From Oikopleura dioica (lineage: Eukaryota; Chordata; Appendicularia; Copelata; Oikopleuridae): a stretch of 64,000 nucleotides of DNA. Shown here one piece after another: positions 1 through 12,550 of the stretch (positions within the stretch are counted from its first letter, which is position 1; every line of letters starts with the position of its first letter). The stretch lies in NCBI GenBank assembly GCA_907165135.1, contig OU015568.1, forward strand, positions 14,268,501 to 14,332,500, read 5' to 3'. A model generated the notes under the pieces. It made no database searches, was not told the DNA's origin, and was given only the letters and a program-made list of their open reading frames with translations. A program made the translations under genes and the position numbers.

Positions 1-68
1 CTGCCGCAACATTCTATAATTGAAAATCTTACTAGCTGAATAATTACATTCGAGTTTTTTTTCAAAGC

Positions 69-1522
69 TCAAGTGGCAGTAACTGTTTCGACATTGACTT
101 TTTTCGCATCATTGGAGTCGGAATTCGGCTCCATGATCTTTCTCTTCTGTTTCTTGCGCCCGCCACGAGCTTTTTTGAAGCCTTCCTCTCTCATTTGAAG
201 ATATTTTTCATAATCTAAGCACACCCGTTTATTGCTCCTCAAACAAAAGGGCGACTTACTATCTGACTTTTCCAACTGTTTCTTGAGCACCTTCCAGTGA
301 TCTTCTTTCCACGAGCTTTCGACGACATCTTGTAAAACAAGCTCTAGCTCTTTATCTTTCGCGAAGTAAAGTTGCAAAGACTTTTCTTTTTCAATAAGCC
401 AATAGGCGCCGAGTCTACAAAAATAGATCCGCTTAAAAAGGGTTGAAAGAGTAGACTGACCCAGTAGAGTTGGCAGCTGACGAGATTGGGACCGAGCCAC
501 CTTCGAGCTTCCACGTATGGTACTCTGCTAAGTCCCTTTTGGCGACCTTGGATTTTAAATAAGGCAAGAAGTCATAAATCAACACCTACCGTTCTGATAC
601 ACGAGTCCTTGTTGTCTTCAAAACTGACAGTTGCGTATTGAAGATGATCCTGCGAAGCTACTAACGAATGACAAACTGTTTCTTCCTCATGTTCTTTGAC
701 ATTGTCGGCTTTCCCGTTTTTCCAACTGCGAATAGTTCCGTCCCCGCCTGCAGAAAATAGAGCATTGCTTTCTTCGTCGACTTGGATTTTGGAAACGTAC
801 TCAGTGTGGCCGAGAAGATAGTGGTCGATTATGAAGGGGTGTTTTCTACTGGAGACTTTGATCTTCTCGTCTTATAAAAATAACAATTTTAAATCTTTAT
901 TCTATATTTGAATTGTCGATTACCTTGTTCAGCTGTATAAATAAATTTGTCGCTCACAAATGTGTCCATGATCAGCGAGATGTGTCCCAAAATAGGTTTC
1001 ATCGTCTTCACATCCGTTCTTTCTTTAATTTCTTCATCGCTCATGTCTACCAAATATACATCTCCCGATTTATCCGCAATGTAGCTAATTATCATTAATT
1101 TACATCGCTAAAATAGCTTGATTCTACCATTTCTGATCGACAACGCATAATTTCGAAGGTCGCCTTGGAACATCGAAACGCTGAATAAGTTCCATTTTCA
1201 GAGGATCAACAATCGACACGGTTTTGTCATGCGAGACGAGGAAGGTTTCTTTATCTTCGATGACATCATTGACGAGACCTTCAAAGTCCTTCGAGATCGT
1301 TATTGCTTTTCTAAAAATGATGCTCTTTGGAAGAGTGTCTTTATGCAACTTTTATGATACTGTATCATTGATACGGAAAATATTTTATGTAAGAAGTCTG
1401 CTTTTGATAAAAGCCCTTTGAGGATGTCTGTACACTTACTGTTGAACATCAATTTTGACCACCTTTGAGCCCGACCAAACCACAACATTTCCATCTTTCA
1501 GCACCACAAGCCCTGGCGCCAT
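69..1522 (-). CDS. WDR4: tRNA (guanine-N7-)-methyltransferase non-catalytic subunit WDR4 (Trm82 homologue)
   Basis: WD40 protein that partners METTL1/Trm8 to make m7G46 in tRNA. The match to WDR4 is clear in the middle of the gene: ADKSGDVY, then LGH-S-L-D, then (after a short intron near 880-925) DEKIKVS-RKHPFIIDHYLLGHTEYVSKI, the order seen in vertebrate WDR4. The start at 1522 (MAPGLVVLKDGNVVVWSG) opens the first blade. At least five short introns: about 1349-1439, 1086-1127, 872-925, one near 545-590, and one near 213-258 inside the C-terminal exon, where a GTAAGT...TTAG segment would otherwise add unrelated residues. The C-terminus is basic (GGRKKQKRK) and ends at 69. The exon joins between 400 and 600 are not fully resolved. 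The MIISYIADK reading start inside the gene is only an exon, not a start. Confidence 0.85.
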
Positions 1523-2167
1523 TTTTCCTCTGAACTCTGATTCCTGCGTTAGAGTTGCTGATTGATTGCTTTAGAAATTGAATTTTATTTCTTGAAATCT
1601 TATTATTCTAATATTCCACACACGGCCAAGAAGAATGAAATCAGGCACTAGGTAATAATAAAAACTGTTACTGCGACATGTAATTTCGTCCTCGTCTAAT
1701 TCTGGTACTGTTGGTTGATAATTGGTAGATTTCACCCGTTGGATTAATATTTATATAAAATGGAAACGAAGGTTTGATTCAGTAAGAATGTATTTATGAA
1801 CAGATAGATGTGGAATACGTGTTGTTTGCGTGAGATATTGCACATTTTTTTTTAATATTAGAGAATATTACTTTTTAATAACTTAAAAAACACTCCGTAA
1901 GAGGCAGTTTTGGGCCATTTTTTCTACTACCGTCCAAGTTGAATATGAATATTTAAATATAGCCTTTCTCATTGATAAAGTATCGGAAGTATTATTTACT
2001 AAAATTGAATTCGAAAATATAAGTTGAACTAAGATGGTTGTTTTTTCGTAGATCCGATAGAAAATCGTGAAGAAAGAGTTGACGGTCCGAAGTAAAACGG
2101 AGTTGGAGTCAATTGTAGAACAGAAAAGATGAAGGGCTAGGTTGGAAATAGTCTGGAAGCGGGTTCA
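1523..2167. other. Intergenic stretch between COPB1 stop and WDR4 start
   Basis: About 645 bases, AT-rich, with no ORF that resembles protein and no repeat noticed. It should contain the COPB1 3' UTR and the WDR4 promoter, both on the minus strand. No TATA box or clear binding site could be assigned. Confidence 0.5.
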
Positions 2168-5100
2168 TCACGTTTTCTTTTGACTGTCGTTGATCTTGTC
2201 GCCCAGCGAAATTGCCATTCCCTGAGATTTTGCTCGAATACGTATGTGACCTGAAATTCAAATTGTAAAAAGCGCAGAAAAAGGAATGCATACCTAAGAC
2301 AAATCCATTTTTGCCAATCTCAATCGACAAGTTTGCGAGCGCCGACTCTCCGAACATCGATTTCGCGTAAAGATTCGCAGCTAAGAATTCACAATTGCCG
2401 CTCATCGTTTGCTCCGGAGTCAGGCACTTCATATTAGTAGCCTAAAAAGAGAGAATGAGCTTCCATGCTTGAATGAAATCGGATTTACCCCGACGAGGTG
2501 AAGAAGATATTCTCGGAGATCGGCGATGTTTGTATGGACAGTGACTTTGTTTTCCCATTCGAAAGCGGACCACATTTCGCGGAATTCCTGAAATAAGTTA
2601 ACAAAAATGTTTTTCGATCGGTTCTCAAACCTGGTCGGTGCACTGTGCGGGCTGAATGTAATCCATGATGTCGATCTTGATGTCATTAAGGACAACGCAG
2701 TTTCTATCTGACTGAGAGCCTGTGATATCGTACACAATGTTACCGAAGATGATCGCGTTCTCAGTCGATGTAACCTGAAAAGTCGCTATTGCGGGAATCG
2801 ACCGATTGAGTTACCTTGACCGAGGCCTTGATGTTAGCAAAGTCATGTGGTGCGAGCGTAAGTGGCGTGGGCTTTTCAACGAGTTTGAGATCACCAAGAG
2901 TAGCCAATTCCAATGTGACGGACTAATAGAACAGTTACGCAACGATAAAACAACCTGTAGCGAACCTGTAATGTATCTGGGGTCTGATTCACAACGAGAA
3001 CATCAAGAACGATATCGTATTGATTAACATGGACATATGCCTCGGCATAAACGGGATCAGAGAAACCAGTGAGCTGTAACACCTAAAAGGATATGATGAA
3101 ATATTTTTACTCAATTGTTGTGAATTAATCTTGTTAATCTTTGTTCCAATCATTTTATGGGCCCAATGTACCGTAACGATCTTACAGAATTAGTTCATAA
3201 GCCTAGTCTGGAAGATTGACTAAAAATTTCATCATCGATTTTCGAACCTTGTTGAGTTTAGACGAGAGTGGATTCTGCTTCTCCTGATTGCTTGGTCCGC
3301 CAGAGACAGCAGCCATCAGCGAGCTTTGAAGCTCGTCTTCTAGCTGATCGGATCCATCTCGAACCATGAGCTGGGCAAAACTGATAGGCTCATCTGGCTG
3401 ATTGATCTTTGTAATTTTCTTCTCTTTCTTGTTACTGTGCTTTTTGTACTGCTCTTTGGAGGCGAGAAGTGATGAAAGAGCGTTTCGAGACTCGAATGCG
3501 AAAATTTGAGTTGTTTGTGGAGTTGGATTTGATAAGACCTAAAAGTCGTATGATAAGTTCTTGTTCTTAGATTTGTTGAAGAAGTACCTTGATGCATGCA
3601 ACGATTCTGCCAGCATCATCTTCTGGGATAGGTTTCTTTGCGTAGCCGCTTCGTCCAAGATGGAGAACAGATGTCATGATGAGCATACACTCGGCGAGGA
3701 ACGCATTTCGCTTTCGGTCGTTATCCGTGAGCTAGAGAAGAATCAAAATGTGATCAGGAGGCTGGAAGGTACCTGAGTGAATCGAAGGCCGAGTTTAGTA
3801 AGAGTGGTAGCCAACACAGATCCAGTAGCGAACTCTCCTTCCAAAAGGAAATTTCTAAGTGGTGGAGCGGTTGATTCTTCCTTGTTCTTGTCAGAAACCA
3901 AGGCTGATTGAGTGATGTAAGTGCCGTCAGCGGTGACTCGTGGGCCGGAGCTCTTCTTAGGTGCTGGATCAGCAGTCTGTTCGCCCTCGGCCTGCTCTTC
4001 TTCCTCGCCAGCTGCCTTCTTGATCTCGGCGGCGACGATGGGCACGTCACCGATAGATTTCCGGAGCTCGATCATGAAGTCGAGGATAGAGTCGTGCTGA
4101 AAAGTGATTCATTTAAGCCTGGCAAAGCTGTAAGACAGAATAGTTACATCTTAAGCGTCTATGCGCCAAATCATAACAAGAAAAGAAACCATCCCAGAGA
4201 AATCGGAGCCCTGACTTACCTCGTCACAGTATTCACCAAGGATCCACAAAATCGATCGGATTATCTTCAAGTTTCTGATGCTAGGGAACACTTCCAAAAG
4301 CTTCTGAATGATGAGTGGCTTGAGCGTACTGTATCTTTGAATAGCCTCTCGGACAAAATTTGTGACGTCACCCGCGGCGAGCTCGTTTGAATCTGACAAG
4401 AAGTCCATGAGAACGGGGATGACTTGTGAAGCGATGTCGGGGAATCGAACGGAGATGTTGTGAAGCGTTTGTACCAGCAATTGTCTGTATTTGTCATTAT
4501 CGTCGGTTCCTTGTGCCGACGCGCTCTTTTGAACTTCCTTTTCCAAAAATTTTACTAAATCGACGACGTTTCGGGATGAGACAAGGTCGAGCGTGAGATT
4601 GAGTGTCTTTTCTCGGACATCAAGATCAGGAGAGCTCAATGCACGGAGGATATCCATCACCATATCTTGAAGGACTCGTTCGTGCTGTTCCTGAAATTGA
4701 TTTTTTAGCAACACTGAAAATGGTTTCTTAGGCTGACCTTGAGCTCTGTCAGTCTGTCTAAGACGATGATTTTGACGTTGTTATCGGACTCTTTGATAAT
4801 GAGCTCGACGTAGCACGCGGCAGCTGCCTTGATCGCTGTCGGGGCGGAGGACATAGTCGTCAGTGTCCAGGCGGCTTCGTATCTGACAGCGTTTGATGAA
4901 GACTGGAGCAAATTGTAGACACATCTAATGAAGCGGCCTCGCTGCGACGCTTCCGAGCGGCAAACTTTATAAACGAGCTCGACGATGACTAACTGTAGAA
5001 TATCGTTGAAGGAGTGGACTTGGTCGATGCATGTTTCTAGGTAAGCAAGGGCCCGGTTTCGATCGCACTGTATCAACATCATGAAGGCATTTCGCTTACA

Positions 5101-5790
5101 AGAGGCGTCTTTTTCTTGGGCCAAATACTCAGAGATCAGCTCCGGCGCGTCAGAAATCAAATGAGGGAAGTTGTCATAAATGGTCTTAATTGCTAAGACG
5201 GCGTTTCGGCGAACATACGAGTGTCTAAAAGAATAGTTTTACAATTAATTAAATAATTCGTTCTCGGAAAAGCTTTCCCTGACTCTTACCTGTGCTCTAA
5301 ACAGCTTCTAATCGGCTCCATGAGTGGCTCAAGAAGCTCTGGCTGCTTTAACTTGCAAAGGAATCGGAGGGTTGAACCTCTGATGAATTCGTTCGGGTGT
5401 TGAAGATCTCGTCTGTACGCATCGCATACGAGAATCATTTCATGCCTCAGTTTGCCCTCTTCGTCGACCTTGGGCGCGATTTCCCAGTAAATCAGTAACA
5501 GTTTCTTTATATGATGGTCTTGCGAGGGGAGGAGATATTTGATAACATGGATCGCCATCGTCGGGGAGAATTTATCGCCATTGAGGGTTTGGATAATTAG
5601 CTTTTTCAGCGCCGCAGCTTTAGTTTTGTCGTTTCCCTTCACATCTTCGATCTCAGCCTTGAAGATTTTTAAGTTAATAGCGATTATCAAAGGAAAAAAT
5701 AAAAAGTACCTTGAGCTGGGATTCTGTGGCAAGCTCTGCTTCGCTACTTGGGTTTATTAGCGTGTAGCAAACGCTGTCCGCAGATGCCAT
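2168..5790 (-). CDS. COPB1: Coatomer subunit beta (beta-COP)
   Basis: Core COPI coat subunit for retrograde Golgi-to-ER vesicles. Near-continuous similarity to animal beta-COP: N-terminal [38 protein letters not shown]-repeat solenoid with [23 protein letters not shown] and [14 protein letters not shown]; the linker with GTYITQSAL; and the C-terminal appendage with [20 protein letters not shown] and FEWENKVTV. The last exon ends [19 protein letters not shown]...KKT with TGA at 2168-2170. The start ATG at 5788-5790 ([13 protein letters not shown]) aligns with the family start. About ten short GT-AG introns, for example about 5662-5711 and 5226-5290. Full length compared with the usual ~950 aa. 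The NOM1 stop lies only 73 bases upstream on the same strand, so the two may be one operon; an AG that could accept a spliced leader (TTTCTTAAG) sits about 15 bases before the ATG. Confidence 0.95.
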
Positions 5791-5863
5791 TCTTAATTAA
5801 GAAAGCCTTAAGAAACATCAAAAAGATTAAGCTATTATTTCAAAGATACAGAAGTCATGACGA

Positions 5864-8741
5864 TTAGAGCGAGAAAGCCTCATCCTTTTCCTTGATATTC
5901 CTCGAAATATAACTTAAAATTTTCGCTTGCTCGGTACTGAGCGCCTTCATAAATTCTCCATTTTTCACACAGTGGTGTTGTACAAACACGTAGAATGCGT
6001 TTCGGAACTCTTTCAGGTCAGAAGATAGCTGCAACTTCCCACATATTTCCAAGACATCTATTTTATAAATTTAAAATCTTTTCAAAAACCTACATTACCT
6101 TGGGCCGAACAAATGGTCGACATCTCTTTCATCACCGATTTAAAAAACGCCCCAGGTGCTTCTTCGCCAAGTTGGGTAAAGTCAAACTTCTTTAACATCG
6201 TAATTGGGATACATCTCATATGGAAAGCATGCGCCAGAAATTTACCAAGGTTTGAGCTTTGTCGTTCCGTCAGCGTTTCCAGTACACTGAATTTATCCCA
6301 ATATGCGCATTGAGTCGGCATAAGAAATGAGCGATCAAGCTGAAGAAGCTTTTCTGAAAAGAATAAATAAGATGGCTTCAATTTAGATACATCAGAATAA
6401 TAATTAGCATCTAGACAGATTATGTCGTTACGCAAGAAAAATTAATAATTGATGATTTCTTTCAATAAAGTTTTACTGAGATTTGGCCGTATTCATACCT
6501 AAAGTAAGGACGTAAAAAGTGTTCCACTTTTTGAGTCTCATGACAATTTCCAAAATGACAAAAAGGACGTCTTGTCTTTGAGAACCCTTTAATCGCATTT
6601 CCACAATTTTCGAAGCTGCGTCCATAAAATCCATACAAGTATTGAGAAGATAGAAAACGCTGCGTTTATTGTCGGTATTCAATCGTAATTTACGCGCCGC
6701 TGCTTTGAGCTTCTCGCTTACTTCAACTACCTTCTTTACTTCTTTCTTTGTTGAATTGTCTCTAAAATAAAACAATTACTTTTGGAAGACATTTCAATTT
6801 AGAATAAAGTTCTGATCACAGACATAGAATCATTTTATGCTCCCATTATTGACTTACCGTATAACCGTTACTGAGGCACCGACTCGCCACCATCTTCCTC
6901 TCTTTGGAATATCAATAATATCTGACAATCCAACAGCGGAAAATGGCTCGATCTGGACCTGACCGACAACTGCTCTTATCCTTTTCTTGCAATTCTGATC
7001 ACGCTCGCTTTCAATAAAACCAGGGTGAGCTTTCATCGCATTCAAATTGTTGTTCTTGACGTTGAGGAGCATTTCCAACATAAATTTTGCCCTAGATCCT
7101 CCAACAGATTCGATTTCGTCCGATTTCTCGTTCACTTTTGAATGCACATCGATGATGATAGACTTCAGCTCCGCTGGAGCTTCTTTTCGAATAGTAAACG
7201 CGCACTGCAACAGAATCAGTTGAATGAACTCGATGTCGTCTGGCGAAAATCGCTTCGTAAATTGTTTGAAAATCTCAAGAACCAACTTCACATTGAACAA
7301 CTTCAATCTCGTCAAAGTACAAGTCAGAGCCAGTAAATTCTTCATCTTAAACATGTCAATCGAGTTTTCTTCGTTTAGCTCAAAGAATTTGTTGATCAAG
7401 TCTTCAACGAAAAATCCGGTTATTTCTTCAGAAACAAGGTAGTGAATTGACATCAAAAATGAGGAGTAGTCTTCGACCAGTAAGTGGGGAGTTTGGCTTG
7501 ATTGAATGACTTGATTGAAAATTGTGGATGTGATTATTGAAGAAACTTCTTTTCTTGGATTGTTTCTGAAGATCGACTGGAACTCTTGTACAATCGCATA
7601 GAGATTCGAGGACGAGAGTTTATTCAAATGCCCTCGAACAAGCCTTTCTAGAGCATTATTCTGAGCCCGAAGAGCTGGAGGAATGTACTTTTTCACTTCT
7701 GGCTTCGACGCTTGTTCTGGAGTGACTTCTTTAGAGGTTTCTTTCTCATCTTTTTTCGAAGGAGGCATGTCTTCAGAATCAGATTCCTCGCCGTAAATTG
7801 CTTGGAATATTTCAGTATTCTCTTCATCGGTTTCTCCATCAGAATCGCTTGGTTCATCGCCGAAGCCCTCCAGTTCATCTTCTCCATCGTCTTCGTCACT
7901 TTCGGGTTCCGAATCGCCCTCCATAAGCTGACTTTCCTTAGCGGTCCCGCTATCTAAATCTTCTTCAACTTCTTCTTCGTCAGAGTTTTCCTATGAGAAA
8001 CTCAGTGGTCAAGTTATTTCATTAGTTCTTACCTCGAAAGCATCATCGTCGAACTCATCAAATGATTCATCCCCTGAAAAATCCTCTTCCTCAAAACTTT
8101 CGTCTAAATTTGTATTTGCTCCTGCTGATTCCTCTTCAGCTTTCTTTGCCGATTCGAGATCATCTTCGACGACTTCATCGCCAAAGATCTTCAACGAGTC
8201 CCTTATTTCATCCGACGTAGTCAGCTCCTTCTTCTTTTTCTAAATTTTGGGTAAAATTTGAAAATCGCAGCTACTCGCGAAAGTACCTTTTTGATTCCGA
8301 GCTTTCTCTCCATATTTCTAATGATAGCATCGTCCTCGTCAATGCCGGCTTGTAAGTCCTCAATCGTCATTTCTCGACTTTTGACCATTTTCTTTCGATG
8401 TTTCTTTTTCTCTCTTTTCACAATCTTCATTTCTTTTTCTATCGTCGTTAATTCTCTCTTCGGCATTTCTATTTCTTCTGGCTCAGAGGGAATAATCTTT
8501 TGGGGAATTTGTTTCTTTTGTTTTTGAGCTTCATCTTCAAGTATTTTAGAGTTTTTGTTCTTTTGGAAATTCGCTCTTCGTTGTTTTTTGGATTTTCTTT
8601 CTTCTTTTCTAGCGATTTTCCGGGCTTTTCCGGACACCTAATTTAATGGTTGGATTTTATGATTTCTTAGGGAATTTTAGCCGATGTTATTTGATGGATT
8701 ACCTGCTGTGAAGTCTGGTCACCCCTCCGTTTCCGAGTCAT
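5864..8741 (-). CDS. NOM1: Nucleolar MIF4G domain-containing protein 1 (Sgd1/NOM1)
   Basis: Nucleolar protein of 40S ribosome biogenesis that recruits eIF4A-type helicase. Order of parts: short start exon (MTRKRRGDQTSQQ, ATG 8739-8741), a basic KARKIARKEERKSKK segment, an acidic region (about 8190-7760), the KYIPPALRAQ motif that opens the NOM1 MIF4G domain (about 7690-6990, with LERLVRGHLNKLS, DIEFIQLILLQCAFTIRKEAPAEL and FMLEMLLNVKNNNL), then an MA3 domain in the last three exons (about 6775-5864). Introns are short; one of about 64 bases follows the first exon. Ends EAFSL with TAA at 5864. Length of about 800 aa fits the family. It is probably the upstream gene of an operon with COPB1. Confidence 0.9.
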
Positions 8742-9363
8742 TTCGCCAGGCCGAACTCAACTCTCTCAAAAGTTCAAATGTAAGGTCAAAAATTCAACGA
8801 CGATGATGGTATCCAACTGGTCGAAGTCGGAGATGACCCCGGCATCGTTCGGTTAGAGTCGGTGTTAGAACTACGAAATCTTGGTGTCATTGCGCGGCAG
8901 TGTGCGCCGATTGGGCGCGTTTGCGCAGCCCAAACTGGCTTCGAGCGATCATTTGTTGTCCAAGCGCGGTGACGTCAAAACGGCCACCGTCACCAAACTT
9001 ATCCTTATGGTTTCTTAGCTTATTCTTTCACACTTGATATTTTCCGTCTTGGAAACATATTTTTTGAAATCAAGGAAGAGAACCAATTATACAACTTATT
9101 AAAATAAGCAAATAACGTCATATAGTAGTCCCTCAATTATGAAAAGAAAGAGACAACAACTGATTTTGAAATAAGTTATTTTTTTTAATGAAATAGATTT
9201 TGAAGCAAACGGTATCTAGATAAATAATAGCAACAGAAGAAAGACTGGTTGTCGAAATAAATAAGCATTAGAAAAAGCCTGAGATCAATCTGAAAGTGGT
9301 TAACAGGATAAGACGGTAGTTAATTGTTGAGTAGACTCAACGGAAGAGAAGAAAACTATATTT
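8742..9363. promoter_or_regulatory. NOM1 upstream region with inverted CCAAT and a TGACGTCA site
   Basis: GC-rich patch 8890-9000 upstream of NOM1 (minus strand). It holds ATTGG (inverted CCAAT) at 8910-8914 and a perfect palindromic CRE/ATF-type TGACGTCA at 8970-8977. The same pairing recurs before the 39.9-kb gene and between DCTN5 and the zinc-finger gene. The rest (9000-9363) is AT-rich and would hold the SAMHD1 3' UTR. No gene seen. Promoter function is inference from position and motifs. Confidence 0.4.
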
Positions 9364-12282
9364 TTAAAAGTCTATTTTGCGGCGAGAAGTAGATGGAGCG
9401 CCGGAATCGTTGAAATTGCTTGGAGAGCATGGTCGCTTGTTTCGTCGAGCGTCTGGGGTCATCGTGAAGTCTAAAATTGTTACGTTAAATTTACAAATAT
9501 ATCGAGAATTATCTTCGAGTATATGAACCCTGTTGAACTTGAATAATAACCGGAAGTAAGATTCTACACATTAAAATATGCGCGCATATGAAACCATTTC
9601 TCGTGCTATCTTTTCCAGTCAAAGCTGTTTCTTTCGGTTTCAAGCTGACACATGCGAGCTTCCGATCTATTCATACAGGGAGCTATCGTTTAGTCAATAG
9701 TAATAAATTTCGGTCAATATATATAATCCCATGTCTGCCAAAAATATTTCACTGACCATTCAACTAAATCTTCATGACTATTTGATGCATCGGTACCAAA
9801 CGAGAACTAGACGACATCATGACTTACCTTCACTGATGTGATCTTGCTTGATTTTCTCTTCTTTCATTAGACGAGTGAAGATCATCTTCGCTTCGTTCAG
9901 ATACGTCTCAGTTTCAACAAAAAAGCTGAAGAGGGGTTAGAAAAAGATCGGATCCAATTGTTTCACCTGATGCAGTACTCTGACGAAATGTTCATCGTTC
10001 GGAAAAAGCTTTGACCCTTTCCCTCGCTATAGTCGCTGATGCCGTCCTCGTAAATAGGCAAGTACTCAAGGGGATCCTTGTCTTTCATTCCCATGTTAAA
10101 GGTCGGACTGAAGTTTGAGTGAACAATTATTTTTCAAGCAAAACTTACCCTCGGCTAACATGGAAGTGGCCAGGCTGAACTTGCACTTCGGGATGCTCTT
10201 TGATTGCTTCAAGGTTCTGGATCTCCTTGCACATTTTGTTAACCAACGATTCACGCTCGAAGAAGAAGTTTGTTGCCTTGTCTTTCGTCTCAAACTTTGC
10301 TCTTCCGACGCATTGCCAAATTCGCTGCTCGTCGAGATCTTCCATGATCTCCTTGGCGCGCCCAAGTTTGCGAATCACATTATTTCTCTCCTGGAGCTCG
10401 CCTGTTTTAGGATGAGAACTTTGGCTAGAGGTCAATATTAGTAAAGAGCTTTTTACGATATTGTGAAGATTTTAATAAAGATATCTAAGTAATCTTGCGA
10501 AGACGAAGGTGCGCTTATAAAGTTTGTCATTTTATCGGGCAAATCATTCAACTCAAATACATTCAAAAATTGCGAATTGACGTCAAATTGTGTAATACTC
10601 TTTTTACACAATACTTACATTGCCTCGATTCTCTCGTCAGGACTCGATATAGCCGATCTTACGTAAAGCTCCGTAAATTTACAGTAGGCAGTCATATCAA
10701 AGATCGATTCGCACATTGTGTACCAGCGCTTATCAGATCCTTTCTGGCGAAGAGTGTCTTTGACCAAGTCCAAGGCAAGGGCGAGTTGCTGTTCTGCGGC
10801 AAGGGCTTTCTTATGCTGATAGATTTCTCGATGATTTTTGTCCCGTTGGAGGAGAATGTTCCAGCAATCGTCGGCGATTTTCTTGTGGTAACAAAGGAGA
10901 GTTCGGCCGAGATTAGTCTTGCAGTGGTTGATTCTAATGTTGGCGAAGATACGCTCGTACTCAACGTCGAAGTCGTTTCCTTTGCAGATAAGAGTATCCC
11001 GCTTCAGATAGTCCATGCGATCCGTATCAATGCCCCCCTTTTTGTTTGAAACTATCTCGTACAAGAAAGCATGCGATTCAGGACGTCCTTTCATCGGCCA
11101 GGGTGCGTTATCCTTCAGTCCCTTCAAAGGCGTCGGATCAATTAACTCGATCAAGAACTCCAGATCGATGGGTTGCATTCCATACTCTGCCCATTTAGCT
11201 TTCACATCTTCGTTCGTTTCAAAGATGTGTTTCACAATTGCCTTTAATTTCGGTCAATTTGAGCACCTTTTTATTTTGGGTATCCATGCATAACGAATTA
11301 TCTTCAGAAGTTAGTTAAAAATGACCGTTTCCTTGGAAGCATCTTCGTGTGACCAACTGGTTATGATAGAGGAAGGGTCGTAAGGGTGTTGAAGACCGTG
11401 GACTTTTTCGACTTTTCCAGTTTGTGGATTGACTCTTTCGATATCGCGCATGTTCTTCGGGATCATCTCCCCATCCCAAAAATGGCTCCATGGACCGTGA
11501 CCGATATCATGCAGCAATGCAGCGAGCTTATTGAGATTAATAATGTTCTCATAAGATTATTGACTATAATTAACTCGCATATGAGAAGCTATGCGCATTG
11601 TCTTTTTTTGGTAACTGTGTGCGTCAATCTTTGAGCTTTCGAAATCTCGTTCCTGAACGATTAAAAGATCTTTTTCTCGATCAATGTTAGCGTCCTTGAT
11701 CGCATCGGGGTTATTTGCTACAATTTTCTCTAGCATCTTGCGCGTTAGATGATAAGTTCCAAGGGAGTGGATGTATCTATTGCCAGTTGCACAGGGGTAG
11801 ACATAATCTACCGTGCCGAGTTGACTAATGTACTTCATTCTCGCGAATTCTGGGGTCTTGCGAAGAGCGTCGGCCAAGGGATGAAGCTCGATTGTTCCGT
11901 GAACGGAATCCTTGATGGTTGTGGATTTTTGTGACAGGGAGACGTTCAGTTGATTTCGGAGAATAGCTTTCTCGCCAATTTGGAGATGTTTACCGAAAGG
12001 AGACTTCGGATCATCGAGTTCTCGGATAACTTCTTCGCGCGTGTAATCTAAATAACACTTAAATGAATACACATCATAATGAGATTAAAATGGGTACTTG
12101 ATATGATGCTTCTGTTATGAAATGATAAAGAAAATTGATAATTAACTGATACTTACTGTTACTTTTTAGCAGCTCTTTAGTTTTATCACGCAACGAGGTT
12201 GTATCGAGTTTATTCAGCCATGATGTACAATCGTCATTATGATTGAGATCAAGGGGAGCTACATCTTGCTTGTATCTCTTAC
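9364..12282 (-). CDS. SAMHD1: SAMHD1-like dNTP triphosphohydrolase (main body; 5' coding end cut off by an LTR element)
   Basis: HD-domain enzyme that cleaves dNTPs to nucleosides plus triphosphate. Visible signatures: a short SAM-like N-terminal part (TREEVIRELDDP, FGKHLQIGEKAILRNQL), DSVHGTIELHPLADALRKTP, the first metal His in NRYIHSLGTYHL, the HD pair in LLHDIGHGPWSHFWDG, the substrate region WPMKGRPESHAFLYEIVSNK, and the distal Asp in IDTDRMDYLKRD. The last exon ends SRRKIDF at 9364. Most introns are short GT-AG, but one (11527-11652) begins GA and is supported by homology. The final intron (about 9475-9830) is unusually long. The coding frame runs open to 12282, where the retrotransposon starts; it resumes in the same frame at 18775, showing that the insertion split a coding exon. 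Whether this allele makes protein is doubtful: no in-frame ATG is obvious between 12282 and the HD domain. Confidence 0.9.
11527..11652 (-). other. Non-canonical GA-AG intron in SAMHD1
   Basis: Exon ends ...CTTTTAATCGTTCAG, intron begins GAACGAG and ends CTCAATAAG, next exon CTCGCTGCATTGC. Joined in phase 0 this gives DLLIVQ-LAALLHDIGHGP, which matches the uninterrupted vertebrate order (VQ then IAGLCHDLGHGP). Reading through instead gives extra residues and a stop at 11557. The only nearby GT (GTTCAG, six bases earlier) would delete the conserved VQ. Confidence 0.75.
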
Positions 12283-12538
12283 TATTGGGATCTTAGATTC
12301 GTTAGACTCCCTCGTCCCCTAAGGTCACTTGCTTATCTAGATCGAGCTTTGCTCGGTCGCCGCCGTGTATTTCTCTTCATTCGGTAATTCACGCAGTTCG
12401 TGAATTAACCTCTATTTTACTCCAGCTCGAAATACAGACGTCAAAGATACTTTACTCGTTTTCTTCACTCGTCCAGATATAGAGAGCAGGCAAACTACGC
12501 TAGAAGTGGGAGATTCAGCAGAAGCTAGGATCCCTTCA
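12283..12538 (+). repeat. 5' LTR
   Basis: Begins TATTGGGATC and ends GATCCCTTCA. It is the same as the copy at 18519-18774. The outer boundary is set by comparing what precedes TATTGGG at the two sites (TTAC on the left, the G-run on the right). The first base could be shifted by one because of the shared T. It contains the palindrome TTCACGCAGTTCGTGAA, which might form a small hairpin in the transcript. Confidence 0.95.
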
Positions 12539-12539
12539 G

Positions 12540-12550
12540 TGGTATCAGAG
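12540..12550 (+). promoter_or_regulatory. Primer-binding site (initiator tRNA-Met-like)
   Basis: TGGTATCAGAG lies one base after the 5' LTR. This is the form of primer-binding site that pairs with the 3' end of initiator tRNA-Met in many LTR elements. The tRNA itself is not in the window, so the match is by family knowledge. Confidence 0.7.
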
